Below the pieces are notes generated by a model. It ran no database searches, was not told the DNA's origin, and worked only from the letters and a program-made list of their open reading frames with translations. Of a stretch of DNA of 64,000 nt, positions 33,641 through 43,836 are shown in pieces. The DNA comes from Chrysophaeum taylorii. Its lineage: Eukaryota; Sar; Pelagophyceae; Pelagomonadales; Pelagomonadaceae. Position 1 is the stretch's first letter, and every line of letters starts with the position of its first letter. The stretch spans positions 62,001 to 126,000 of the forward strand of contig JAQMWT010000534.1 in the NCBI GenBank assembly GCA_029834535.1, in the 5' to 3' direction. The position numbers and the translations under genes were made by a program.

Positions 33641-34207
33641 CTAGCCTCGAGGGGGCGCTGGTTGGCGCTCGACGATGACTTCTACGGCCCCCACTTCAAA
33701 TAGGCCATCGGCGTCGACTTTGGCGTCGTACACCGCATCTGCGAGAAGCACGACTGTCTTGAAGAGTTCTTTCTTCGTCCGATTCGCTGATGGCTCGGGG
33801 TTCTTCCACCGCCCGAGAAGCACGCTGGCGCGGGCTGTGAGCAGGGAGGAGGTCGACCAATACCTCTCCAGGGCCAGGATTTCGCTGACGCCGCAGCTGG
33901 ACAATTGGATCGCCTGCAATTTGCCATCGGGAAGGTCAGATGGCTGATCGTCGACCCAATTCGTTCGTCGGCGCAACTTATCTGTCCGGGCGACCAGATT
34001 CCACTTCGCAACTCCCAACACCGCACGGCTGCTCTGCGCAAAGGCTGGGCCGCCCTTGGGGGGCCGCCGAGGAGCGTCAGAACCACCGACGAACTCATCA
34101 ACGAGAACGCCAGCGGACTCTATGGCCGGCCGGCCGGCACCCGAAGGAGGCTGGCATGAGATCGAGGAGGAGGTGCCCGAACCCATGGATCTTGACCAAA
34201 CTAACAA
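33641..34207 (-). CDS. Unidentified 188-residue protein
   Basis: The minus-strand frame has good protein character in its C-terminal two thirds (VLGVAKWNLVARTDKLRRRT, LQAIQLSSCGVSEILALERY, KKELFKTVVLLADAVYDAKV, GLFEVGAVEVIVERQ). The N-terminal 25 residues look weak, so the true start may be an upstream exon, perhaps the frame at 34345-34665. No domain is recognised and no signal peptide is evident. Confidence 0.35.
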   Translation of the reverse strand: MLVWSRSMGSGTSSSISCQPPSGAGRPAIESAGVLVDEFVGGSDAPRRPPKGGPAFAQSSRAVLGVAKWNLVARTDKLRRRTNWVDDQPSDLPDGKLQAIQLSSCGVSEILALERYWSTSSLLTARASVLLGRWKNPEPSANRTKKELFKTVVLLADAVYDAKVDADGLFEVGAVEVIVERQPAPPRG

Positions 34208-34236
34208 CCGGCTTCCACGACGACGACGACGATGAC

Positions 34237-34400
34237 GCCCCGTCTCCCGGGCCTATGCTCCATGAGCATAGCCGTGTCCTCCTCCTCGACCTCGATCGAG
34301 GCGTTGTTGATCTTACGCCACTTCTCACGCCCCGTCTCCCAGGCCTATGCTCCACGAGCGTAGCCATGTCCGCTTGTTCGATCGAGGCGTTGTTGATCTA
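34237..34400 (+). repeat. Tandem duplication of a roughly 85-bp unit
   Basis: Two copies sharing GCCCCGTCTCCC, GGCCTATGCTCCA and GATCGAGGCGTTGTTGATCT. In the minus-strand reading each copy holds an EHRPGRRGV-type stretch, so a coding segment was duplicated. Confidence 0.75.
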
Positions 34401-34665
34401 TCTTTCGCCAATTCTCCTTCCCGTAAGGGAGCACCTCCTGGAAGAGAGGAATGAAGAAGTGAAAGAGGTCTGGGCGGTGCTGGATGATGCTCTCCGAATT
34501 ATGCTTGCGATTTTGTAGCTTGGGCCAAACCAACGAGATGTTTTTTTTTTGAGCTTGCGAACTTCGTGCCAAAGCTGAACGTCGTGGTGGGAGCCGCTCC
34601 GCCTCCTCCGCGTCGAGTACGTCGTCCAGATCATCGTCGTCCATTACGGCTCTGGTTCTCGGCAT
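34345..34665 (-). CDS. Acidic-start protein with a Trp-containing helix
   Basis: A 106-codon frame: MPRTRAVMDDDDLDDVLDAE, a basic linker, then DLFHFFIPLFQEVLPYGKEN and WRKIDQQRL. The YGKENWRKI stretch recalls SANT/Myb helices (YGKxNWxxI), but the other conserved Trp residues are not seen, so this is only a hint. The frame probably continues across the tandem duplication at 34237-34400, perhaps spliced to 33641-34207. Confidence 0.35.
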   Translation of the reverse strand: MPRTRAVMDDDDLDDVLDAEEAERLPPRRSALARSSQAQKKNISLVWPKLQNRKHNSESIIQHRPDLFHFFIPLFQEVLPYGKENWRKIDQQRLDRTSGHGYARGA

Positions 34666-36490
34666 GTGACAGCACGTTGCGTCAGAAATATACCGCAGAT
34701 ACTGTAAACAATATCAAGTTAGGAATCTAGTGTTCTCCCCGCTGATTGGTAAAGTCGAAAGCTTGCAGCCCTTCGTCACCGTGCTCGCGGTCAACTCCTC
34801 CGCTCTGCCTCGTCGACGAACACCTCGTTGTTGTTGCGGGACTCGCTTCTCCTATGGGCTTCGACGATGTCCGCGTTCCAGGCATGTTGCTGGAACGTCG
34901 GTCGAAAGCTCGGCGAACTCGATCTGCCGCATCTTGTTTGCGCTCGGGACCAACGAATTTATCTTCGAGTGAGTGAGTGAGTTTTATAACGAGGCGCTCG
35001 CCTCCTGGACGACGACCTTGGCGTTATTTGTCCAGTAGGCGCCGCGATATACGCTGGCAGATGATGATGGACAGGAAGCGATCGATCGTCCGTGAACGAT
35101 GGAAGCTGGAAGAAGTAGAACCTCTATTGCTCGAACTCGGCGCATCGACGGCATTGTCGGTCTGAATCTTATCTCGAGACGCTACAGCAGCGTCTCGAGG
35201 AAAGAAAATGAGACTTGCATCGCGGAGGACGACCGCTCCTTGAAAATGTCGGGGAGGAGCTCATCACTACGTGCTGTTTCTTCTTTGGAACGCCACGCCC
35301 GCCGAGTTCGGCGGCCGAATCTGTCTCGTCAATCCAAGCCTCGATCGTCGCGTGATGAATAGAAGTTTATTTGTTCCACAACGCCAATCGGTCTTCGCTT
35401 ATGCGGCGACCTCTTCTCTTCTGGAATCGAGGAGGCCGTTCGGCCCTCCGACATATCAGGGCCATTCGCAATCTTATCATTTTGGGCTTGGACATCGTCT
35501 TCGGCAGTCTCCTCGTACGGTTCGAGGTCGCGCGTAGTAGCGCCGAGAGCTCGCCGCGTTCTGGACGACAACACGACGATAGCGGCATCTTGGGCTCGTT
35601 TTGCCAGCTGCTTCTTCTTCCGCGCGTTGTAGAAGAAGGAGTTCAGAAGAGGCGACCCTCGTCTCTGTCTGCGAGGGAGCCTTTGAGGAGGAGGAGGAAG
35701 TGCATTGAAGTAAGGAAGACCGAGCGAAATGTGCTTGACTTTGTCGTAGTGAAACTTAGCTTCCGTGGTCGAAGTCAATACGATCTCGACGACGACCATA
35801 AAGCAGTCCCTATCTCACCCGTATTATCTCGTCGTCGAAGTGTTATCCAAATGAACCTTGGTGGTGTTGGAACGAGACCTGGAAGAGTCGACCACATCCA
35901 ATTCAGCCAGGGGGTATAGCCTAGCCTTGGAGGGAACATATCGGTCGTCGCGCCAGGTGCTCGCGCGTATCCTTGATTCCGCATCTCCATGGCGAGGCTA
36001 GTCATCGCATACGCCGCCGCCGCTTGTGTGACATCATGAGCAAAAGACGTAATCATAAGTCGTCTCATCGAGAGCTCCTCCTTGTTGAGAACCACGCGCC
36101 ACACAGTTAGCACTTAAAAAAAGTCGCTTTTTTTGCTTGCCGTGGCCAGGTTTCGTGCGTGCGTGGGTCGTTCTGCCGATCCAACCGAAGCTTGCCAAGA
36201 GAAACTTGACGTCTTTCTTCCCTCAGAAGCTACCATAAAAGAAGAAAAAAGCACCTTAGCTGCTGTCATTCTCGGCTCCTCGCGCCGGCCCAGGCCGCGA
36301 GCTCAGGAACTTATAACACCCTCATTCGGTGGTGGTGGTGACCTCTCTCGTCGAGTCCTTTTTCATCACGAAAGCCAGGCTCATCCCGTTGGGTTCGAAG
36401 AACGCGAAGAATCGTGGCCTTACACTGCAGCTGCCTCCGCCGCGTCTTATAATAGGAATTTTTTGAGATCAGCCGAGTATTTATTCAAGA
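34666..36490. other. Weak minus-strand coding traces
   Basis: Two neighbouring minus-strand frames, 35775-36113 (MRRLMITSFAHDVTQAAAAY, FPPRLGYTPWLNWMW) and 35329-35799 (KFHYDKVKHISLGLPYFNAL, SFFYNARKKKQLAKRAQDAA), look protein-like and could be two exons of one gene. No domain and no sure splice sites. The rest shows nothing. Confidence 0.27.
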
Positions 36491-36522
36491 AACGAAACTG
36501 AAAAGCCCCGACCACGAGTGCA

Positions 36523-37464
36523 TCATCCTCGAATTGTGTGTTCCCACTTCGAGCATGTCCTCTCTCCCCTCGAAAACGGAGTCAATACCTTCTGCGCGAG
36601 TCGTACTATCTGAGCTACGACAGCATGCTTCTTCGTCTGGACGCAACGCGCCAAATACAGCTCCCCAATAACCAGGATCTCTGGAGTTTCTCTTTTCCTC
36701 GAGCTCGTTGCCTCCTCGATAACTTTGGCCCGAAGCTGGCTCGATTTTTTTCTTCGCCCTGTGATGTCTACTGCATCTGGGAGCTGGCCCACCAAATCGG
36801 CGATTTGGCGATTGAGTTTGCGTCGGCAACTACACCTAGAGAGGATCTTGACTCGGCGCGGTCTCGCTTTTGCGGGAGGATAAGTTATGGACAGACAACG
36901 GGACGCTTTTTTTTTTCCTCCTCGTTTTCGTCTCGAGAAGCTCGCGTCGTCGTCGGAAAAACGGAATTGCATTAGGGGTCCAATATTAATCGGCGATCCG
37001 GTAGAACCGGCGGTAAAATCGACGTCGTGGCTCGTGTGTCTGGGGCCCTCATCATCCTGGGTAAGATCGGCGAGGCGAGCACCCCCCGCGTTGCGTTTTC
37101 GAGAGTCTCTTTCAAAAGGCGATCGGACCCAGGCGTTTGTTGAGAGACTGCAGCAACAACAACAACTGGGTCGTCGTCGGTCGACGCGGAGACGAAACTT
37201 CGGTGGTGGTGGTGGTGGCATCGTCGGCATACAAATAGCAAACCAAAGTACTACAAGTCTCTGTAGAGCGCACCACCGTCCAGGCCCTCGGTGGTACAAT
37301 CTGCTTAATGTGCGTGAAGCTCGAACCACGCCTCTGGGGGGGGGCGACGCCACCAAAACGTGCTGCTGCCGAATTTTAGGGTCTCTCGCTCGCAATAGAC
37401 GTTTCAAACCGATTTCCACCGAGTTTCTTGCTCGGGGAGACAGACCCAGGGCGAGAACGACCAA
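36523..37464 (-). CDS. Paralogue of the 22.7-23.1 kb fragment, unknown
   Basis: A 313-codon frame whose best parts are DVDFTAGSTGSPINIGPLMQ, SDDDASFSRRKRGGKKK and, towards the C terminus, IADLVGQLPDAVDITGRRKK and EILVIGELYLARCVQTKKHA. The first half is low-complexity (a poly-Pro run from a GGT repeat) and probably not coding. The duplicated partner lies at 22930-23495. Function not recognised. Confidence 0.3.
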   Translation of the reverse strand: MVVLALGLSPRARNSVEIGLKRLLRARDPKIRQQHVLVASPPPRGVVRASRTLSRLYHRGPGRWCALQRLVVLWFAICMPTMPPPPPPKFRLRVDRRRPSCCCCCSLSTNAWVRSPFERDSRKRNAGGARLADLTQDDEGPRHTSHDVDFTAGSTGSPINIGPLMQFRFSDDDASFSRRKRGGKKKASRCLSITYPPAKARPRRVKILSRCSCRRKLNRQIADLVGQLPDAVDITGRRKKSSQLRAKVIEEATSSRKRETPEILVIGELYLARCVQTKKHAVVAQIVRLAQKVLTPFSRGERTCSKWEHTIRG

Positions 37465-37959
37465 GGTGCTGGTACGATGGGATCGACGGCATCTTCAAAG
37501 GATGCTCGTCGCGGAACTAAGAAGAAGAAATGAGTTCTTTTTTTTTTGCAAGGACGTTCGCGCAATGAATGATGATGACGCGTAGAGTAGCTATAATCTG
37601 AAGCACCAGATGTAACAATCGGAATTGGAAATTTGTTGCTTTTTTGAGAACTAGGTAGTTTTGCCACCAGAGTAGTAAAAAAATAACCACGTCGTCAGTC
37701 GCGCCGCCAGTCGCATTCTTAGCAATCCAAGTCCTCGTGCAGCATCGCCTTCTCGTCCACCGCTTCAGGAACCGGGAATCACTGTCCGTTGGGCGTTGCG
37801 ATCGATGTGCACCAAACCAACAAGGTTCTTCTTCTCGCGTCAGACAATCGGCGGAAAACACGCTGACATCAATTATCATCTTCTGGCGCTCGAGCGGCGG
37901 CCAAAGCTCTTCTTCGACGTTGTTGGGTGAGTGGAGATGGCGGCTCGGAGGAGGTTACG
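37465..37959. other. No gene seen
   Basis: Spacer between the duplicated segment and P2. Open frames on both strands show no consistent protein character. Confidence 0.35.
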
Positions 37960-39535
37960 GCTGGCTCACGTCCTTTCTCCTGCGTGCATCCCTTCGTCCG
38001 GGTTTATCCGCCGACAAATCTCAATACTGGTTCGGCGGCGGCGCTTGGAGCTGCTGCTGGCCCAGAGAGTTGCAGATTTGCGAGAGTGAATGAATGACCA
38101 CCTGTTCGGGCAGTTTGTAGACCCCAACACGGACCTGCAGCTCCTAGACACAGATGTTAGTCGAGTGGAGGAAGTGCACCTCGCGTTGTGATACGACATG
38201 CCAGAAGGCAGATCCAGCCTACCTAAAACACGAGGAGGCTTCCTTCGCCGTCAAAGGCTTAAATCCCGAGTCGGACTTCTATAGTGCGTACTCACCACTT
38301 ACGATGCAGGGTCGCACACCGATCGCTACGCGGTGGTGTTGCCGTTGTGATGTGCCTTCCTCGCCTTATTTTGTCAACAACGGACCTATACGGGTTGACC
38401 TTCTTCCGCGAGGCCAGAGATTCTGGTAAAGTTTCGACGCCCTAAAGGGGCATTCAATCTGATAACGGCGCTATGCGAACAAATTCTTGAGATATCACCC
38501 GTAGCAGAATCGACGCAACTTTCTTCTTCGCGAGAGTCACGACGCTGCCACCAAACAAGGAGGGTGCGATTACAGCAGCATTTGTCGATGACCCTTTGAT
38601 AGCAGGTACAGACACATCATCGCTCATGGAAAAAGTAAGAGAGACGCGCTCGAGACCTTCCCGTAAAGCTCCTCTAACTAAATAAATAACTCTCCTGACA
38701 CCAAGTTCGAGTGCAACATCACCCTAACCCAAAATACTTTCTGGGTTTTCTTCTTCAACCACGACGGGATGTTGAACGAGGCATCCTCTCGGTACGTGAC
38801 AGCTACGACGCTACAGAACTAAAACTCTTCTTCTTCGAGCCCGTGGGCGACATCACCAAGTTTTCGCACCTTCATCTTCCTCGCCGACGACGGATGACGT
38901 GGTCGCCAACCCGCCGGCCGGATTGTATTGGCCGACGTCCGCACGCGGACCGTACTTCACATAGGCCTCTGTGTCAGGAAAGCATCGGTCTCGAAGAAAG
39001 ATGGTCATGCACCGCGTCGCGCCGGTGGCTATCTCGGCATCGGCGACGGCACCGAGCCCACTTCCCGGTGCAGGGTCCGCCTCTTCAAGCTAGCTTCCCA
39101 AGGAGGACAGGACAGGACAGGACAGGACAGGACAGGACAGGACAGGACAGGACAGGACAGGACAGGACAGGACAGGAGAGAACAGGACATGCAGCGCCGT
39201 CCAGGAAACGTACCACAAGCTGGAAGCTCCCGAGAAGATTGGAGCGCGCACGATCAAGACTTGCGAAGAAGACCTTTCCGCCATCAGCCACCACGAGCCT
39301 TATTACTACGGCGATAAGCTGAAGCAGATCATCGACTCGCCTCTATACTCATCCCCCCTGGCATCAAAGTTCGTGGACGATGTAGTGGTGGTGAGTTCTT
39401 GTGAGAAAGTCACGCGGCGAGACGCCCCAAGGTGGCGCAGAGCCAGCAGGTCTTGTTGTGTCCAAGGCGGAGCTCTGTGACGAGCACGCTTATCGTAGTT
39501 GTGGCGACGAGGCCGCTTGCGCCGTGCTTTAAACT
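37960..39535 (+). CDS. P2: second copy of the duplicated unknown gene
   Basis: Plus-strand counterpart of P1. Coding-like segments in order: FGQFVDPNTDLQLLDTDVSR (38100-38160), EEASFAVKGLNPESDFYSAY (about 38240), AAFVDDPLIAGTDTSSLMEK (38580-38640), TKFECNITLTQNTFWVFFFN (38705-38765), TELKLFFFEPVGDITKF (about 38810), GGYLGIGDGTEPTSRCRVRL (39030-39085), VQETYHKLEAPEKIGARTIK and HHEPYYYGDKLKQIIDSPLY up to SKFVDDVV near 39385. A GTGAGT donor and a GT-AG intron of about 58 bases then lead to VSKAELCDEHAYRSCGDEAA and TAA near 39533. A GGACA expansion at 39105-39189 puts its two sides out of frame. No family is recognised. Confidence 0.42.
39105..39189 (+). repeat. Pentanucleotide repeat (GGACA)17
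   Basis: Fourteen perfect GGACA units, two variants and one more perfect unit. P1 has only three units at the same place. The 70-base difference is not a multiple of three, so the downstream P frame is shifted here relative to P1. Confidence 0.92.
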
Positions 39536-40003
39536 CCCTGGCCGGCCGACCGACCGACCGCAAAGCGGACGGCAACTGCACTGCTCGGTGATGGGTTGAA
39601 GGTAGGGCTCGCACTGGGCGGGCAGCGGTCCGAGCGGGGTGGGGCGACGTAGATGACCCGCTCGTCGGAGACGGAAGAGAAGACGTCGAGCTCCGCTTCC
39701 TGACCCTGGAGATTCGGTTCCAGTCGAGAGAGCATCTACGCTGCGCCGGATCCGACCATCCCGATCGTCGTCTTCGACCCGCCGACGAGCAACACGCCGC
39801 GGATAATGCTGGCTGCAGCTGCTCTGTGTCGCTAGCGCGGAGGTGGACCGCGTGCCCTCGCGTTGAATCTCCGACTCGTCGTCATCGACCTCGGACTCCT
39901 CGTCGTCATCGACGACCCAACGCCTGCAGGCAGAGGTCCAGCTGCTTCTTCTAGCCTGCCACTCGGTTGTGTAAGTCCAAGTCGGCCGCCGTCGGACCGC
40001 CAT
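39529..40003 (-). CDS. Minus-strand coding fragment overlapping the P2 end
   Basis: One frame reads SIIRGVLLVGGSKTTIGMVG, a TAG, then MLSRLEPNLQGQEAELDVFS and SDERVIYVAPPRSDRCP (39529-39735). Another upstream frame has an acidic run (DDDEESEVDDDESEIQ). Protein character is fair, but the pieces do not join without interruption. It may be a decayed gene convergent to P2. Confidence 0.27.
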
Positions 40004-40409
40004 CTGCTCCTAACGGACGGCGGCACCAACGACGGAACCCGACAGATATGAGAGGAATTCAAAGTGACCCGCCCAAATCCCTTTTTGGTCGATTTCTCGA
40101 AAGTAGGCAGCGTTGGGAACTCGCTGGGCTCACTTCACGAGGTTCACTTCACTTCACTTCACTTCACTTCACTTCACCGAAAATTTTCGTCCGAAGTCCA
40201 ATGTTCACTTCACGTTCATTCACTTCGGCTGACGGTCAAGTCTGATGAGCCAAGTCGAGCCGCGCTACCTGGAGGTGGAGGATAATGTTGATGATGAGGA
40301 GGAATTTAAACGCGGTGTTAACAGAAGGAGGAAGTTCACAAGAACGAGCCGATTGCGACGTCGATGTTATGACGTGGAAAACACGCCCGGCACCAAAAGT
40401 GGACGATCA

Positions 40410-40693
40410 ACAACCAGGTTTTTCCAAGGTGTGGTGGGACTGCGTGCGTCGACTGAAGGAACATCATCCCGACCACCGCGTTGACCAGTGGGAAGGCGAC
40501 GACGCATGTGTGTATCCGGTGCTGGGAGCGCCTGAAGGCGACGAGAGACTTCAAGAAAAGGGCACATGGCAGACGACCATGCCCTCTTGGGGCCCACTTC
40601 AAGACTGCGCATCCGGAGGAGGATTCGACGAGCTGGGACGTCGACAGCTCACCAAGAAACAGAAGACAGACCAAGAAAAGGAGGGCGTTATGA
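40410..40693 (+). CDS. BED-type zinc finger segment of hAT copy 2
   Basis: SKVWWDCVRRL in one frame, then after a frame change VCIRCWERLKATRDFKKRAH, ending in GAHFKTAHPEE. C-x2-C and H-x4-H with the preceding Trp match the BED finger found at the N terminus of hAT transposases. DITRYF follows shortly, typical of the linker after BED. Confidence 0.5.
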
Positions 40694-41059
40694 CGGCCGT
40701 GGGCGTTGTGGCAGCCTCAAAGGGTAAATCGGATATTACGAGATACTTCATGGCCATGCCCAGCCAGGCAAAGCACTCTTCCCTGATGATGGCGTTCTCG
40801 GCTCGGCACTACGTGTACACGTCGCAGCGGATTTTTTCCAAGTGCACCTTTGACTGACGACGAAGATCATCGCAACCTAATTGAGGCGGCGTATTACCGC
40901 GGCGGTGGCGGGAAAGGCAAGCGCCCTCGTTCATGACTCGAAAGGCGCTGTTTGATGAATGGGTGGACGCCGAATATCGTTGTTTTGTTGTTCGAATCTT
41001 GAAGCACGTCGTTACGGAGTGTTATTTATGAAGCGGCTTTCGGCAATCCATTCGCCCAA

Positions 41060-42276
41060 GTGCTGCGTGACGGCGGCGGGACACTCAAGGATAAGTTCAA
41101 GCGACACGCCATTGGCCTATCCTTCATCTGGCCCGATTGGAGTGGCGTTGAGACGGTGTGCGTGGGCCTCGTTCCAGCTGATGACGGAACCGATTCCGGC
41201 ACGGCTTCTCTGCTCCGTTCTGTGGTCGCGGAGCGTGCGGGAATCGATATCGATTTGGCGGCCGCAACCATTGTTCAAGACCGTGCTGCACTTGGCGTCG
41301 CCGAAGAATTTTTTGTTGAGGTCGAAGCGTGTGTGACATGCATGATATCTCAAAAATCTCGGCAGCGGCATGTGGCGACTTGACACGATCCAGAGGCAAG
41401 CAGGTGACCAATCCATTCCCAGCTGGCCAGGAGCTGCTGAACAGTGCCCACGATGGAGCCAAGTTCTTTTCATACGGCACACGTTTGAAGGATCTGCATG
41501 CGCTTTTGCCATTACAGCCGGGGAAATAAATCGCCGAAGCTCAAGCTCAAGCTCGACCTCAATAAGACGAGGTTCCGGGCGCGATACCAACTTATTCGTT
41601 CCTTGCTGCGTATGCACCACGTGCTCAAACTGTACACGGCTACCAACATTGGACTCCCTTGGACAAAATCAGTAATGAGCAATGGGTGGCGTTGGCTGAA
41701 TTCGAGGCGATTTTTGCTATAACGGATGACCCCGTTGTTTTCGTGCAACATGAACACTTATACCTGGGGGCGTGCGCCGCATTGATCAGGCACAACATGA
41801 TCGACTCTCTGCGAGCTGGGACGCTAGAAGAGTCATTGATCTCCCGAACATAAACAACTGCGAAATCCATGCCATGTAAGACTGTCGATGTTGACGACCT
41901 CAGCGAGACCGGCAAAATCTGTCTTCAGCGGGCTATACTCGAATGTGAGCGTCGTTTTTTTTGCGGGAATAATGAAAACAACTACGTGCGTCACTTCGAC
42001 TACGAATTCAACGATCGCGAGCTGATTGCCTTCCTTCTTGACTTTCGGACTATCAACTGCCGGCACCTCTCGTCCAATCTGAGAGAGCTCAGGCCAGGAA
42101 GTTGCTTGCTCAAGGAAGAATATGTGATTTACGCACGGACTGCATTCCACCACGAAAAGGCAAATACTTCCTCCTCCGAGTCTGCGCCGCCCTCCGAGCC
42201 TGCGCCTGCCCGCAGTCTCTTGGCGGCACTCGACGCACCCGACGCTTGGGACGACGACATTAGTGGCGACGCATAG
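41060..42276 (+). pseudogene. hAT transposase body, copy 2
   Basis: DGGGTLKDKFKRHAIGLSFI with WPDWSGVETVCVGLVPADDG resembles the region around the first catalytic Asp of hAT transposases (Asp-Gly, then an aromatic-rich beta-hairpin). Further on are GVAEEFFVEVEACVTCMI, FEAIFAITDDPVVFVQHEHL and, at 41869-42276, TVDVDDLSETGKICLQRAIL with VRHFDYEFNDRELIAFLLDF. Frames are separated by stops and shifts. The C-terminal dimerisation motif of the family was not seen. Confidence 0.5.
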
Positions 42277-42573
42277 CCTTCTTTTGCTATGCCTGAGAAG
42301 AACCAGATGCCCGATTTCAATGTGGAGGAGTTTGAACAGGTAGGTCTTCACTCTATGGATCATCAGGCTGTCGAGATCGTTCGACTGGAAAGAGCATTAT
42401 CCTGAACTTGAGAAGAAGGATGAAGTCGGCTTCTTCACAGATCTGGCTGCTGTGCTCGACGTTGGAAAGCTGTATCGACCGCTCACCAAGGTTGTGCAGT
42501 ATGTGTTCCTTCCTTCCGGACATGGCGAGAGCCTCCTCCTCTTAAGGGTTTTTTCAATTGGTAGTACACATGG

Positions 42574-42932
42574 CCCGATCGCCGACCGTATGGTTGCGAC
42601 GGAGGACGGTGCCTCATGAATCCTGAGCCTTGCGAGGGCATCCGCCCTCCCGGCGTAGGTTGGCACCTATTCGCCTCTCGGGCGGGCCGGTTGGCAGCCG
42701 GAACGTTCGCAGTGGGACGGGGTATGGCCGGGGGGCGAAGACGGAAGGTTATCGACGAGTTGGTTGTCAGTCACATCGCGGTCTCCTCGTCGCATGGCGA
42801 CAAGCTTGATGATCACTCTCCGCCGACCCACCTTTCGGCGCCCCTCGTCTACAGGCCCGTGATTCCGGACTGGCTCCTGTCGGTCCGGCCTGGCTCCCAT
42901 GCTCGGGAGAGGTCTGAAGTTAGTTTTAGTTA
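42574..42932 (+). mobile_element. SINE-like retroposon inside hAT copy 2
   Basis: 359 bp with a perfect 13-bp target duplication, GTAGTACACATGG (42561-42573 and 42933-42945). The empty site, with one copy of this 13-mer, survives in hAT copy 1 at 30241-30253 (reverse complement). The 3' tail is GTTAGTTTTAGTTA. A frame of about 105 codons from 42616 stays open; it is largely shared with the 21.4-kb copy and could be chance or a scrap of the source gene. Confidence 0.88.
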
Positions 42933-43588
42933 GTAGTACACATGGCGGCGCGCAGAGTTACTACTGCGAGCGCTGCCTGAGCATTGGAAATCTTGTCTCC
43001 TGACCGAGGGAAAGAAACACGGTCATGCTCGGCGCGGACGAGACGGACAAAGTTGTTGCCAGCATACTGCTGCGCATGAACAAAAATTTCTTCATTGCGG
43101 CGGCGGCGGCCCGGATTTTAAGTACAGGGACGACCTCGCGTGACACGAGACCGAGCTTTTTTAAAAACGCCGAGAGCACCATGATTCCTTCCCCGAAGAC
43201 TCTTTGGAGATGGAGGTTGATGAGGAAGAACCAGACGAAGATACCGAGGTCGTCGTTTCGTTCACATCGCCTAAAGTAAGTAAGAAACGCTGAACCCCAT
43301 CCACGGTAACTAACTCCTCCTTCGCCCCGAATTTAACGCGAATGAATCTAAGGGCACCAGACCTAGGAGCCAATAGCGCGCGGGGGGCACGGAAAAAACT
43401 GACGGGGCGCGGCAGGGACCGTCGGCGCTGGCGTTTAAAAAAAAAAAGGTGGCGTTCACTTCACCAAGGTTTAGCCACGTAGGGTGACGCGTTCACTTCA
43501 AATCACTTCACCAGTATTGCGCGTGGCTGCTGGTGAAGTCGTTCACGTTCACTTACTGAAGTGAATTCCCAACAGTGCTGAAAGTAGG

Positions 43589-43836
43589 TCATTATTCACT
43601 ACGAGTTATTCTCAGGTATTTGAAGGAAAAAGTGCGAGCGATGTGCTCGGCCATTCGACCCGCAAAAAGCTCAAAACAACGACTCGTGGAGTGCCCTTTC
43701 GAAGTCCTGAGAAAGGAGCTGGGGCCGAACGGCGTGGACGGGTCATCCGAGTAATTGGCCACGAAAATCAATCATCACTCCGACGGTGATTTCCTGGGGG
43801 TTGCGCGGGTTTCTGAAGGAAATTGCCTGCGGACTC
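43589..43836. other. No gene seen
   Basis: Short spacer right of the hAT target duplication. No coding signal. Confidence 0.4.

Larger units (their letters stand above)
40108..43580 (+). mobile_element. Complete-ended hAT transposon, copy 2
   Basis: Flanked by a perfect 8-bp target duplication, AAAGTAGG (40100-40107 and 43581-43588). Ends are CAGCGTTGGGAAC at the left and, reverse-complemented, CAGCACTGTTGGGAATTCAC at the right, matching hAT-type inverted repeats. Both subterminal regions carry repeated TTCACTTCA motifs, as hATs do for transposase binding. Inside are a BED-finger-like segment, transposase-like frames and one SINE-like insertion (42574-42932). Frames are interrupted, so it is probably non-autonomous now. 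Length is 3473 bp including the insertion. Confidence 0.92.

Noticed and set aside
42574-42932. MITE (DNA transposon) identity for the SINE-like family
   Set aside because: Target duplications vary in length, one copy is 5'-truncated, and there are no inverted termini.
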